Shown here piece after piece: positions 7,591 through 15,954 of a DNA stretch of 63,244 nt; position 1 is the stretch's first letter; each line of letters begins with the position of its first letter. The notes beneath the pieces are model-generated. The model saw only the letters and a list, made by a program, of their open reading frames with translations, did not search any database and was not told the origin of the DNA. This DNA comes from an uncultured Alistipes sp. (GTDB lineage: Bacteria; Bacteroidota; Bacteroidia; Bacteroidales; Rikenellaceae), in NCBI GenBank assembly GCA_900541585.1, contig UQKD01000020.1:1-63244 (forward strand). Direction: 5' to 3'. The position numbers were made by a program, and so were the translations under genes.

Positions 7591-8824
7591 TTGATAACTG
7601 TTTTATAAAATATAAGGATCACTCCCGCGCACAGGACAAGAAGCGTAAAGTTGAAAAGAATCGTCAACGGGATGTTTACCGTATGCGACGGAGCCATATA
7701 GGGAGTTTGTGCCACGGAAGCGTCGTATCGTGCGAACGGATTGGTGTAGATCACCTCGCCGTCGGGAAAGTAGGCGGTAATGCGTGCGTAGGGGTCGTCG
7801 TCCGCCATGGTATAGCTGGCCTCGGACGAGTTCCGGGCCAGCGACAGAGTGGTGTGATCCTGCCCCGTCACCTTGATACTGTCCGCCTGGCGCGACAAGG
7901 CGATGTAGATCGTTTCGCCGTCGAGGCCGATCTTCTCGACCGACGGCAGATTCCTGTTTCTTGCGTATTTCACCTCCCAGTCCCCGTGGCCGTAGTCGGG
8001 GACGCGCATCGCATAATAGCCGCCGCCGAGAAGCGTTTCCTTTATGTCTTCATACCTCGCGGACGGACAGCGCAGGAAATTGCACCTTACGGCGATACGG
8101 CTGGACTTATCGGGATAGTGCAGATCGTCGTTGGCCAGCCCGAAACTGTAATGCCCGGCACTGAGGGCCCAGTCCCAATACTCGTTTTCGGTGCTCTTTC
8201 CGCTGTCGAGTTCCATGATCCTGTAACCGCCGAGTTTCTGCATGAGGCTTTTCGACGTGCCCGTCGTTCTTAAGGGGTGATTCATCTGGATGAAATCGGA
8301 CTCCTTTCCGAGCAGGTCTAACTGGAATTGTTTTTGGGAAGCGAAAAGCGGGATCAAATGATCGAAGCGGTTGACTTCGTCGCAACCGAATACCAGCTTA
8401 TGGTATTTGAATAGGTTGATACCGTGTTCGTAGACATTGACCTGCAACAGGGAATCGTATGGATGTAGGGTCAATTCATTGTGATTCGAGAATGTTACGA
8501 TGTCATATCCGAATTTCCGGTAGGCTTCATCGGTTTCGGCCGGCCAATATTCGCACTCGTTCAGGATGCCCTTTACGCGCGTATGTGTATGAAAATTGGC
8601 TCGTTTCCAGCATATGTCGGATTCCCCCCCCGGTATGGGTTAAAAATGTCGGGGCCGCTGAAGGGTTTAGCCTCACTGAAATCATATACAGGGCTTACGC
8701 TTGTCACAAAGATTGCCAGCAAGGCGATCAGTATGAGCGAGACGATGGTTTTGCCCAATGCGACCGATATCTTTCGCAGCATGTAAATCAAAGTTCGTTC
8801 ATTTGGATGCAATGCGTTTCCCAT
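7584..8824 (-). pseudogene. PHP-domain membrane phosphoesterase, frame broken at a G8 run
   Basis: Two reading frames together make one protein of about 413 residues. The upstream frame (8824 to about 8624) gives a start, a membrane anchor LGKTIVSLILIALLAIFV and the segment SEAKPFSGPDIFNPY. The downstream frame gives KRANFHTHTRVKG (PHP motif I), YDIVTFSNHNE (motif II), QMNHPLR (motif III), GLANDDLHY (motif IV) and a C-terminal membrane helix near the end. The frames join if the run of eight G (8624-8631, minus strand) had nine. As written, the upstream frame stops at 8573. PHP domains are metal-dependent phosphoesterases. Its stop overlaps the start of the EptA-like gene. It may be phase-variable, a true pseudogene, or a sequencing error; the intact motifs argue against old decay. 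Confidence 0.8.
8624..8631. repeat. Homopolymer C8 (G8 on the coding strand) at the frameshift
   Basis: Eight C on the plus strand, inside the PHP-domain gene, exactly where the reading frame must change by one base. Runs of this kind are prone to slippage. Confidence 0.9.
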
Positions 8825-8850
8825 AAATTAATGGCTGAAGATAATTGCTG

Positions 8851-8880
8851 CAAAGTTAACAAAAATGCGGCAAGAGCAAA
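8851..8880 (-). promoter_or_regulatory. Promoter of the PHP/EptA-like operon
   Basis: On the minus strand: -33 TTTG (8877-8880), 18 nt, -7 TAACTTTG (8851-8858). Transcription would start near 8845, about 20 bases before the ATG at 8822-8824; an alternative in-frame ATG lies at 8780-8782. From here to 9052 I see no further feature. Confidence 0.65.
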
Positions 8881-9052
8881 AGGGAAAATAGATGTGTAGA
8901 AACGACTGAATTCGGATTTGGTACATTAAAGTAATATTGGGGATGTTTTTGCGGGTGGAAGCGCAAGCCGGAATGGGATCCTTTCCGGCGCTTTCTGGCT
9001 GCGGTTGGTGAAAATAATCCGCGATTTCGGGCGGTTTCTCGGAAAGAAGCGT

Positions 9053-9231
9053 TATCTTTGCCGCAGGTTTGGTTCTCTCCTTCCCGGGCGTGGAAGAGAG
9101 CGAAAAGGGAATCGGGTGCAAGTCCCGGACAGTCCCGCTGCTGTGAAACTCCGCGAAGGTTCCGAACATCTCGCCACTGGTCCGCAAGGACCGGGAAGGC
9201 TTCGGAACAGGAGCAAGTCAGAAGACCTGCC
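9053..9231 (+). promoter_or_regulatory. Cobalamin riboswitch with promoter, upstream of the AspT/YidE-type transporter
   Basis: A -7 box TATCTTTG (9053-9060) is followed at once by a complete cobalamin aptamer. GCAGGT (9063-9068) pairs with ACCTGC (9226-9231) to close P1. Conserved parts are in the usual order: GGGAATCGGGTGCAAGTCC, the CCGCTGCTGTGAAA stretch, GCCACTGG, CCGGGAAGGC, and the B12 box AGTCAGAAGACCTGCC (9218-9233). The leader after the aptamer (9232-9384) contains G/C-rich pairing possibilities but no clear U-rich terminator, so control may be at translation. Binding of cobalamin normally switches the downstream gene off. Confidence 0.93.
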
Positions 9232-9384
9232 AGGCCGATTCGACGTCGTGAGACCCCGGGGGATGGGTGTTTGACATCGGTTATGTAATGCTTATTGTTT
9301 TATGTCGGACTTTGCCGCCGGGTGTCGCACCTTTCGGCTCACGGGATTTTTCCCGGACGGAAGCCGACCGGATGAGGATTGGAT

Positions 9385-11067
9385 ATGGAATTAATCGAAC
9401 GATTGTTATTTGGCTCCGAGTCGCTTTGGGGCGGAGGCGTGGCCCACTCGGTGCTGATTCTGGCGCTGGTCGTGGCGTTGGGTGTCATGCTGGGCAAACT
9501 CAAGGTCGCCGGGGTGTCGCTGGGTGTGACGGGCATTCTGTTCGTCGGCATCGCCTTCAGCTATTTCGGTATGAATATCGACGAACACCTGATGCACTTC
9601 CTCAAGGAGTTCGGACTGATCCTTTTCGTCTATTCGATCGGCCTGCAGGTCGGACCCGGATTTTTCTCCTCGTTCCGCAAGGGCGGCGTCACGCTCAACA
9701 AACTGGCGGTGCTGGTGGTGGCGCTGGGTGTCGCCACGACGGTGGCGCTCTACTATATTACGGGATTGTCCATGACGACGATGGTCGGCGTGATGTCGGG
9801 CGCCGTGACCAACACGCCCGGACTGGGTGCCGCCCAGCAGGCTTTCAGCGACATGCACGCCGGAGCCGATGCCCCGGACATCGCCACGGGCTACGCCGTG
9901 GCCTACCCGCTGGGCGTCGTGGGAGCCATCCTCACGCTGATCGGGCTCCGCTACCTGCTGCGCATCGACGTGAAGCGCGAAGAGGCCGCCGCCGGACAGG
10001 ACTCGGACGCGCAAAAAGACCTGACGACCCGGCGTCTTTCCGTCGAGATCGGCAATGCCGCCGTCAACGGCAAGACCGTGGCCGAGATCCGGGACCTTGC
10101 GCTGCGGGATTTCGTCATTTCGCGCATCAGCCGCGGCGGCGGGAGTCCCGAACTGGCCGACGCTTCGACGGCGCTCCATTGCGGCGACCGCATCCTGCTG
10201 ATTGCCGCGCCCCGGGATGTCGAGGCGCTGGTGGCTCTGCTCGGGCGGGAGGTCGACGCCGAGCCGATGGTCCATGACAAGACGATGATTTCGCGGCGCA
10301 TCCTGATCACCAAGCCCGAACTGAACGGCAAGACCCTCTCCGAACTGCGGGTCCGTTCCACCTGCGGCGTCACGATCACGCGCATCAACCGTTCGGGCAT
10401 CGACCTGGTGGCCTCCGGAAACCTGCAATTGCAGATCGGCGACCGCGTGACGGTCGTGGGACCCGAATTGTCGGTGGCCCATGCCGAGCGGCTTTTCGGC
10501 AACTCGCTCAAGCGGCTCAACCACCCCAACCTGATTCCCATTTTCATCGGCATCGCGCTGGGCGTCGTGCTGGGCAGCATTTCGTTCTGGATTCCGGGCG
10601 TTCCGCAGCCCGTGAAACTGGGGCTTGCCGGAGGTCCGCTGATCGTGGCCATCCTGATCGGCCGCTACGGACCGCACTACAAACTGGTCACCTATACGAC
10701 GATGTCGGCCAACCTGATGCTGCGCGAGGTGGGCATCTCGCTCTTCCTGGCGGGTGTGGGACTGGGCGCGGGCGAGGAGTTCGTGCCGACGCTCGCGGCG
10801 GGCGGATATGTCTGGATCGCCTACGGGGCCGTGATCACCGTCGTGCCGCTCCTGCTGGCGGGCATTTTCGGACGCTTCTACTACAAACTCAACTATTATA
10901 CGCTGATCGGCGTTCTTTCGGGGGCCTCGACCAATCCGCCTGCGCTGGCCTATTCGGCCGAGCAGACCTCGTCCGACGCTCCGTCGGTCGGTTACGCGAC
11001 GGTTTACCCGCTGTCGATGTTCCTGCGGGTGCTGGCGGCCCAGCTTTTGATACTGATATTCGGTTAA
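9385..11067 (+). CDS. AspT/YidE-family transporter with two RCK-C domains
   Basis: A 560-residue inner-membrane protein made of two membrane halves (about 15-195 and 390-560) with two TrkA-C/RCK-C domains between them (about 215-290 and 305-375; each has the GDR(I/V) element). The halves share the Asp-Ala exchanger signature FGLILFVYSIGLQVGPGF and GVMSGAVTNTPGLGAAQQA / GVLSGASTNPPALAY. AspT itself exchanges aspartate for alanine; YidE/YbjL homologues are uncharacterised. The ATG at 9385 is preferred to the TTG six bases before it. The cobalamin riboswitch in front suggests a role linked to corrinoids, cobalt or a B12-sparing pathway, but the substrate is unknown. The next gene is 95 bases downstream. 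Confidence 0.85.
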   Translation: MELIERLLFGSESLWGGGVAHSVLILALVVALGVMLGKLKVAGVSLGVTGILFVGIAFSYFGMNIDEHLMHFLKEFGLILFVYSIGLQVGPGFFSSFRKGGVTLNKLAVLVVALGVATTVALYYITGLSMTTMVGVMSGAVTNTPGLGAAQQAFSDMHAGADAPDIATGYAVAYPLGVVGAILTLIGLRYLLRIDVKREEAAAGQDSDAQKDLTTRRLSVEIGNAAVNGKTVAEIRDLALRDFVISRISRGGGSPELADASTALHCGDRILLIAAPRDVEALVALLGREVDAEPMVHDKTMISRRILITKPELNGKTLSELRVRSTCGVTITRINRSGIDLVASGNLQLQIGDRVTVVGPELSVAHAERLFGNSLKRLNHPNLIPIFIGIALGVVLGSISFWIPGVPQPVKLGLAGGPLIVAILIGRYGPHYKLVTYTTMSANLMLREVGISLFLAGVGLGAGEEFVPTLAAGGYVWIAYGAVITVVPLLLAGIFGRFYYKLNYYTLIGVLSGASTNPPALAYSAEQTSSDAPSVGYATVYPLSMFLRVLAAQLLILIFG

Positions 11068-11162
11068 ACACAAAAAGGTGCGGTAAAGAAACGGCGCGTT
11101 ACTGCCGTAACAGGCCGGAAGAGATTCGCAGTCGGCCGCGCTTTTTTCAAAAACGAACGCTT

Positions 11163-11528
11163 ATGAATATCGTACTGTATGGAGTTCCGGCGAAGACCGC
11201 CGGCCGGATCGCAGGCCAGTACGGCCTGAAGGTGATCAACTCGCCCGACAAGTTCGACGCATCGGGAACGATGGTGCTTGTTCCGCCGATAAGCACCCCG
11301 CGCTACCTGCTGGCATTTTACAACGCCATGCTGCGCCACGAGGACGATGTCGATGCGGTCATCATCTGCGGCATCGAGTCCTGCGAAGCGGCCTCGACGG
11401 TGCAGTACTGCACGCCTCCGGGGAAATTCTTCTCCCTGAACGGCGGGTTGGACGAGGAGGAACTCCTCTCCGAGCTGCGCCTGATCCTCGATTCCCTCTT
11501 TGCCGAGGGCAATCAGCTCAACGTCTGA
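11163..11528 (+). CDS. Small protein of unknown function, 121 aa
   Basis: Not recognised. The sequence is well behaved (clear codon bias like its neighbours, ATG start, alternating beta strands and helices): MNIVLYGVPAKTAGRIAGQY looks like a Rossmann-like first strand and helix, TMVLVPPISTPRYLLAFYN and DVDAVIICGIESCEAAST a second and third unit. Two cysteines lie at GIESCEA and QYCTPPG. There is no signal peptide. It follows the cobalamin-regulated transporter by 95 bases in the same direction, so it may share that transcript, although a G/C-rich segment with a T run at 11136-11150 between them could terminate it. A regulatory or cofactor-handling role is only a guess. Confidence 0.7.
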   Translation: MNIVLYGVPAKTAGRIAGQYGLKVINSPDKFDASGTMVLVPPISTPRYLLAFYNAMLRHEDDVDAVIICGIESCEAASTVQYCTPPGKFFSLNGGLDEEELLSELRLILDSLFAEGNQLNV

Positions 11529-11535
11529 CCGCGCG

Positions 11536-12243
11536 TCAGGCTTCCTGCAGGTCGGCGAACCAGTAAGCGAAGGTTTCGGTCGTACCGTCTTCGAGGCGGA
11601 TGTCGTAACTCCTGCTGAACGGTTCTCCGAGGTGGAACGGCACGGGCTTGCGGAAAAGCGGCCCGTCGTAGCAGAATGTGTGGTATTCGCCGTTCTCCCC
11701 GTTGGGGTCGGTCCCGGCGGGCAGCGAGGTGACGAACGCGTCATCGACCGTCCGTCCGATGGCTGCGGCCCCGGGGCCGCCGGCCGTCGTCGTCACGACG
11801 ACGGTTTTCAGCCCCGTCGCCAGGAAATCGCGTATGACCTTTTCCGAAGACTCTCCCCACAACGGTTCCACGACCTTGATTCCGCAGGGCGCCAGTTGCT
11901 GTTCGCGGTATTTCCGCACGTCGTGCAGGAAAATGTCCCCGAAGATGAAGTGCGTCACGCCCTGCTTCCTGAAATGTCCGACAGCCCGCGACATGGCGGC
12001 TCCGTACTCCTCCATGCCGCCCTTCGGCGTTAGGTCGATGGCGTAAAGCGGAATGCCGATGCTTTCGGCCTGTGCCTGCAACAGCGGCAGGGGGATCCCG
12101 TGCATGGACGAGCGGCGTGTGCCGCGGTCGAAGGTCGTCAGCAGGGCGACGATCTCGTACCTGCCCGACCGGACGGCCCGCAGCAGGGCGTGCGCCGAAT
12201 CCTTGCCGCCGCTCCAGTTGAAAACCGCCCTTATCCGTTCCAT
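11536..12243 (-). CDS. PP-loop ATPase of the diphthine-ammonia ligase (Dph6/MJ0570) family
   Basis: A 235-residue ATP-pyrophosphatase-type protein. The P-loop FNWSGGKDSAHALL stands at residues 8-21, followed by the family's LLTTFD and SMHGIPLPLLQAQAESIGIPL; FIFGDIFLHDVRKYRE and the C-terminal NGENGEYHTFCYDGPLF block are diagnostic of the diphthine-ammonia-ligase family (COG2102). Bacteria lack diphthamide, so the bacterial member must amidate or adenylate something else. The gene overlaps the DUF2284 gene by 13 bases and is certainly co-translated with it. Its convergent neighbour stops 8 bases away. The ATG at 12243 is chosen because the P-loop lies just inside it. Confidence 0.88.
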   Translation of the reverse strand: MERIRAVFNWSGGKDSAHALLRAVRSGRYEIVALLTTFDRGTRRSSMHGIPLPLLQAQAESIGIPLYAIDLTPKGGMEEYGAAMSRAVGHFRKQGVTHFIFGDIFLHDVRKYREQQLAPCGIKVVEPLWGESSEKVIRDFLATGLKTVVVTTTAGGPGAAAIGRTVDDAFVTSLPAGTDPNGENGEYHTFCYDGPLFRKPVPFHLGEPFSRSYDIRLEDGTTETFAYWFADLQEA

Positions 12244-12803
12244 ACGACCGATTCTGCGTCGTGGAAAAATCCGCATACGAGCGTCAGGTACTCGGGCATG
12301 CGGCCCCCGCTGCCCCACTTCAGCTCGATTCCGAACAGTTCGGAGGCCGTGCGCGCCACGTCGAACCCGCAGGCTTCGAGCGACGGCCGCACCAGTTCCG
12401 GATGGCGGCAGGGCCTGCCTTCGGGGCGCGTGCAGCTTCCCTCGGGGCAATGGATGCACGTTCCGACGTAGGCGAACGACCGTCCGCCGTATTGCCCTTC
12501 CATCTCCAGCAGCAGCCGTTCGAGCCGCTGCCGTTCGGGAAGGATCAGGCGTCCCGCTTCGGAGGCCGGGAGACCCGGCTCTTCGGGCGTGATCCTGGTG
12601 GCGACGAGCAGGGCCGTGCCGTAGCGCGTGACGTACTCCCCTGCGTCGAACCCGAACGGCGGGCATCCCCAGCTGCGGCCGTAGTTGCCGCACTCCCGGC
12701 AGTAGCCGCCCACCCGTTCGGCGTCGCGGAAGCGGGCGACGTAGTCGGCGGCGGGCAGTTCCGCCGTGAAATCCGCGGCGGTGTATCGAAACGAATGATC
12801 CAT
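12231..12803 (-). CDS. DUF2284 cysteine-rich putative metal-binding protein
   Basis: A 190-residue protein of the DUF2284 family, mostly described as predicted metal-binding. Cysteine signatures: YCRECGNYGRSWGCPPFGFD near residues 34-53 (C-x2-C-x8-C-P-P), then TCIHCPEGSCTRPEGRPCRHP near 114-134. Such clusters could bind an iron-sulfur centre or zinc. Its stop overlaps the start of the Dph6-like gene, so the two proteins probably act together. A perfect -7 box TAACTTTG lies at 12808-12815, only 5 bases before the ATG, which leaves almost no leader; the mRNA may be leaderless. The biochemical role is unknown. Confidence 0.85.
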   Translation of the reverse strand: MDHSFRYTAADFTAELPAADYVARFRDAERVGGYCRECGNYGRSWGCPPFGFDAGEYVTRYGTALLVATRITPEEPGLPASEAGRLILPERQRLERLLLEMEGQYGGRSFAYVGTCIHCPEGSCTRPEGRPCRHPELVRPSLEACGFDVARTASELFGIELKWGSGGRMPEYLTLVCGFFHDAESVVWNG

Positions 12804-12807
12804 ACGG

Positions 12808-12815
12808 CAAAGTTA
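12808..12815 (-). promoter_or_regulatory. Promoter (-7 box) of the DUF2284/Dph6-like operon
   Basis: TAACTTTG on the minus strand. Transcription should start a few bases downstream, at or next to the ATG at 12801-12803. Confidence 0.55.
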
Positions 12816-12817
12816 TG

Positions 12818-12840
12818 AAAAAAACGCCCATTCCGGGCGG
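12818..12840 (-). terminator. Terminator after nrdG
   Basis: CGCCC (12825-12829) pairs with GGGCG (12835-12839) and on the minus strand is followed by seven T. It lies about 105 bases after the nrdG stop and directly abuts the promoter of the next operon. The bases 12841-12944 hold no gene. Confidence 0.65.
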
Positions 12841-12944
12841 TTTTCGCGATATTTGCCGTGGGAGCCGGCCGTAAACCGTTGCATGGCAGACAACGCTGAA
12901 CTAATCTCTGGATTTCCGGCTCCCACCGGCAAAATGGCGTCGCG

Positions 12945-13415
12945 TCACGGCTTGCGCCGGAACAGCTCCGTGATGTCCTCCATCGTCCCGTCCCGTCCGA
13001 CCCGATAGAGCCGCTGGTTGGTCGCCGGTGCCGTCAGCGGGCCCAGCGCCTCGACCCATCCGCCCAGCTTGACGTAGTCGAACGCCGCGGACTCGAAACC
13101 CTCCGGCAACTCTTCCCGGCCCGAGTACCACGCCGTGCGCAGCTCCGGGCAGGTTTTCCGTACGGTCCCTGCCAGCCGGGCGATCTTGTGCGGCCCGGCG
13201 TCGCCGCCCATGAATGCGACGCAGGTCACCGAACGTCCGTAACGGGCCAGCAGCCCCAGCAGTTCCGCCTCGTCGAGCACGCGCCCTTCGTCCGCCTGCA
13301 AGTGCGGGCTGTGGCATCCCGGGCAGCGGTTGGGACAGCCCGTGATGTTGAGCGCCAGGGTCGTTTCGCCGGGAATCTCGGCGAACACCACGTCGAAATT
13401 GTGATACCGCACCAT
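12945..13415 (-). CDS. nrdG: Anaerobic ribonucleoside-triphosphate reductase activating protein
   Basis: A 156-residue radical-SAM activase. The N-terminal part has ITGCPNRCPGCHSPHLQ with Cys27, Cys31 and Cys34 (C-x3-C-x2-C) that bind the 4Fe-4S cluster and S-adenosylmethionine; AFMGGDAG is the SAM-contacting glycine motif. It makes the glycyl radical in NrdD. The start codon lies 1 base after the nrdD stop, so the genes are translated together. Length is normal for NrdG. It shares the cobalamin riboswitch at the head of the operon. Confidence 0.95.
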   Translation of the reverse strand: MVRYHNFDVVFAEIPGETTLALNITGCPNRCPGCHSPHLQADEGRVLDEAELLGLLARYGRSVTCVAFMGGDAGPHKIARLAGTVRKTCPELRTAWYSGREELPEGFESAAFDYVKLGGWVEALGPLTAPATNQRLYRVGRDGTMEDITELFRRKP

Positions 13416-13416
13416 C

Positions 13417-15510
13417 CTACTCCGCCTTGGCGTAATAGCGCCGCGCGGCCTCCTGCTGGCGAGCCGCCGAGAAGTTCGAAACGCGCTTCATGTAGCCGAT
13501 CACGCGCGTCAGGTAGTCCACGTCGTCCGAGTGGCATGCGGGGCACTCCTTCAGGTAGCGTTTGTCGATGTGCCCGCACTTGTTGCACACCGTGTTGGGG
13601 ATGTTGAACGTGAAGTAGTTGCATCCTTCGGCGGCCGCCACGCGCAGCAGGTGGCGGTACTGCTCCTTCGAGAGGTGCTCCTCGAGGTTCATGTGCAGGG
13701 CCGAGCCGCCCGTGAGATGCTCGATGTAGCGGCGTCCGTGGAGGCGGAACTTGTCGATGACGTTCAGCGACTCGTCCTCCACGACGTAGAAATAGGAGTT
13801 GTAGCAGTCGCGCGGCACGGCATATCCGTCCTCGCGGTCCCACTTGGCGTGCTTCACGCCGACGTTTTCCGCCGGGATCATCTCACAGTTGAACATCACC
13901 TCCTTCGAGCGGTATTTCCGGTTGTAACGCTCGATCAGCCCCAATACCCCCTGCACGAAAGCGGCGTAGTCGTCGTTGTCGTCGATGCGGATGCCCAGGA
14001 ATTCCGCAGCCTCGACCAGTCCGTTGACGCCGACGGTGAGATACTGCCGTGCGAGGTTGATGTACCCCGCGTCGAAGAGCGGCAGCATGCCCTTGGCCTT
14101 CAGTTCCTTGAGGTTCTCGTTGTAGGCTATCTGCACCTTGTGCACCAGGTCCACTATCTCCTCCAGATGGGCGAGGTAGTGCATGCCGTTCTTCACGGCG
14201 TACTGGATACAGCGGTTCAGGTTGATCGTCAGCACGCTCTTCGAACCCGTCGAGACGCCTCCGGCGCCCAGCGTGTAGCTGAACCCGTTGTCCCGGATCT
14301 CGTTCCGCAGGCGGCAGCACGACGACAGCGAGTCGGCGTTGTCGCTGATGTAGGTGAAGAACGAGTGCCCCGCGGCGTACATTTCGGCCGTGAAGTCGCC
14401 CCACTCGCGGTCCATCACGTCGCCGTCGCGGGTCAGCAGCGCCATCGTCTCGACGGGGAAGGTCAGCACGGTTTTCGTGCGTTCGCGGTTGAACCACGTC
14501 ATAAACCGTTTCTGCAACCACGACAGCGACTCCCAATGGGGTTTCGAGCCGTCCGGGAAGACGAATTCCCCGAAAAGCGACTCGAAATAGTAGCGGTCGT
14601 AGTAGGCGACGTTCCAGAACACGGCCTGGAAATTCCGCGCCCCGGTGGGCTGGTTGATCGAGTAGACGATCTGCTCGAAGCAGTCGGTGATCATCTTGTC
14701 GATCGTGCGCCGTTTCTTCGAGAGGTCGACCACTTCGTCGGCGCGCGTGTAGTAATCCTCGCCGTACTCCTGTTCGATGAAATAATTCATGTACATCAGG
14801 AATTCGGGCGTCGCGCAGGCTCCCGAGAGCATCGACGAGACGATGAAGACCATGTTGACGAACCCGCCGCAGAACGACTTGAGGTTGGTCGGGCGCGTCG
14901 AGTTGCCGCCCACCGACAGCGTGCCGCCCAGCAGCCACGGGTACATCGTGATCGAGGCGCAGTAGTTGGCCATCGACGTTTCGTCGTTCTTGTAGATGAA
15001 GTGGCCGTTGAGCAGACGCAGGTATTTGTCCGACAGCTCCTTGCCGTACATCTCCTTGATGCGGTCGGTCAGCAGACGGCGGTTCAGGCGGATGAAGTTC
15101 CGCTTCGGGAGTTCGCCGATCAGCGTGGCGATGTTCTTGTTCTCGACGTTGGCGTTGGCGTCGTATTTCGACCCCGTTGCGGGGTTCTTCGCGTCGCAGT
15201 AGTTGATCAGGAATTCGAGTTTCTCGCGGTCTTCGCGGTCCTCGGAGTGCTTCTGGCGGTAGAGCATGTAGCTCTTGGCCACGGCGAAATAACGCTCGGC
15301 CATCAGGGCCACCTCCACCTGGTTCTGAATCTCCTCGACCGACATGCCGTCCGAGACGCGGACGCGGCTCAACACCGACGTGAGGTCGTCGTCCGTGGCG
15401 TAGCCGCCCACCGAGAGGAACGCCTTGCTGATCGCGCGTTTGATCTTTTCGACCGAGAACGGCGCCCGTTTGCCGTCGCGTTTGACGATGTAAATTTCCG
15501 AAATGCCCAT
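13417..15510 (-). CDS. nrdD: Anaerobic (class III) ribonucleoside-triphosphate reductase
   Basis: A 697-residue class III reductase. An ATP-cone regulatory domain occupies residues 1-95 (IYIVKRDGKRAPFSVEKI). The glycyl-radical barrel follows, with ATPEFLMYMNYFIEQEYGEDYY and GAGGVSTGSKSVLTINLNR. Near the C-terminus a zinc site CNKCGH ... CPACH precedes the radical loop RVIGYMKRVSNFS with the radical glycine at about 672. It reduces NTPs to dNTPs without oxygen, with formate as usual reductant. The cobalamin riboswitch upstream suggests that the gene is switched off when B12 is plentiful, which would make sense if a B12-dependent class II reductase is encoded elsewhere; none is in the window. 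Confidence 0.97.
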   Translation of the reverse strand: MGISEIYIVKRDGKRAPFSVEKIKRAISKAFLSVGGYATDDDLTSVLSRVRVSDGMSVEEIQNQVEVALMAERYFAVAKSYMLYRQKHSEDREDREKLEFLINYCDAKNPATGSKYDANANVENKNIATLIGELPKRNFIRLNRRLLTDRIKEMYGKELSDKYLRLLNGHFIYKNDETSMANYCASITMYPWLLGGTLSVGGNSTRPTNLKSFCGGFVNMVFIVSSMLSGACATPEFLMYMNYFIEQEYGEDYYTRADEVVDLSKKRRTIDKMITDCFEQIVYSINQPTGARNFQAVFWNVAYYDRYYFESLFGEFVFPDGSKPHWESLSWLQKRFMTWFNRERTKTVLTFPVETMALLTRDGDVMDREWGDFTAEMYAAGHSFFTYISDNADSLSSCCRLRNEIRDNGFSYTLGAGGVSTGSKSVLTINLNRCIQYAVKNGMHYLAHLEEIVDLVHKVQIAYNENLKELKAKGMLPLFDAGYINLARQYLTVGVNGLVEAAEFLGIRIDDNDDYAAFVQGVLGLIERYNRKYRSKEVMFNCEMIPAENVGVKHAKWDREDGYAVPRDCYNSYFYVVEDESLNVIDKFRLHGRRYIEHLTGGSALHMNLEEHLSKEQYRHLLRVAAAEGCNYFTFNIPNTVCNKCGHIDKRYLKECPACHSDDVDYLTRVIGYMKRVSNFSAARQQEAARRYYAKAE

Positions 15511-15667
15511 ATTTATCCCATATTTGTTGTGTGCCTGTGCGGTGCGAAACCCCGTTCTCTTCTGCTGCGGCCGCAGAAAAGGGCGGAATTCCCTCGAAAA
15601 ACATGTTCGGTATAAAAAGGTCCGGGTATCGCCCTAAATCCCGAAGGCGGCTATCCTTCCCGGCAAG

Positions 15668-15846
15668 GCAGGTCTTCTGACTCGCCCCTTCCGCACGCCT
15701 TCCCGTCCCGGGGGACAGTGGCTAAAGAGTGTGCGGAACGCAACGGGGCTTACAGCTACGGGAATAGTCCCTGATTTTCACAGGAGTTCCCTTTTGATCT
15801 CGTGCCGACAGCCGTCGGCGGAGAACCTTGCACGAAAGCAAATATA
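15668..15846 (-). promoter_or_regulatory. Cobalamin riboswitch and promoter of nrdDG
   Basis: On the minus strand a -7 box TATATTTG (15839-15846) is followed within a few bases by a full cobalamin aptamer: GCAAGGTT (15824-15831), the AAAAGGGAACTCCTGTGAAA stretch, GACTATTCCCGTAGCTGTAA, GCCACTGTC, CGGGAAGGC and the B12 box AGTCAGAAGACCTGC (15668-15682). The segment between the aptamer and the nrdD start (15511-15667) has no obvious U-tract terminator close to the ATG, so translation control is possible. Confidence 0.93.
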
Positions 15847-15954
15847 GGGATAGTTCTCCGGAAAGGAAACAAGCTTCGGGGCTTTTAATGAACATTTTGT
15901 GAACAAACGCGCGCGCCGGCACGCCCCGGGCGGATGGCTCCGTTCCGCCGCGGG

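Noticed and set aside
11536..12243. Assigning true diphthamide synthesis to the PP-loop ATPase
   Set aside because: Diphthamide is found on EF-2 of archaea and eukaryotes, not in bacteria; only the family name is kept.
13531..15615. A long plus-strand open frame opposite nrdD
   Set aside because: The nrdD strand has all motifs; long antisense frames are common in GC-rich genes and this one is full of His/Val/Arg runs typical of shadows. The same holds for 9406-11073, 18495-21188, 31524-33380 and 37729-39864.
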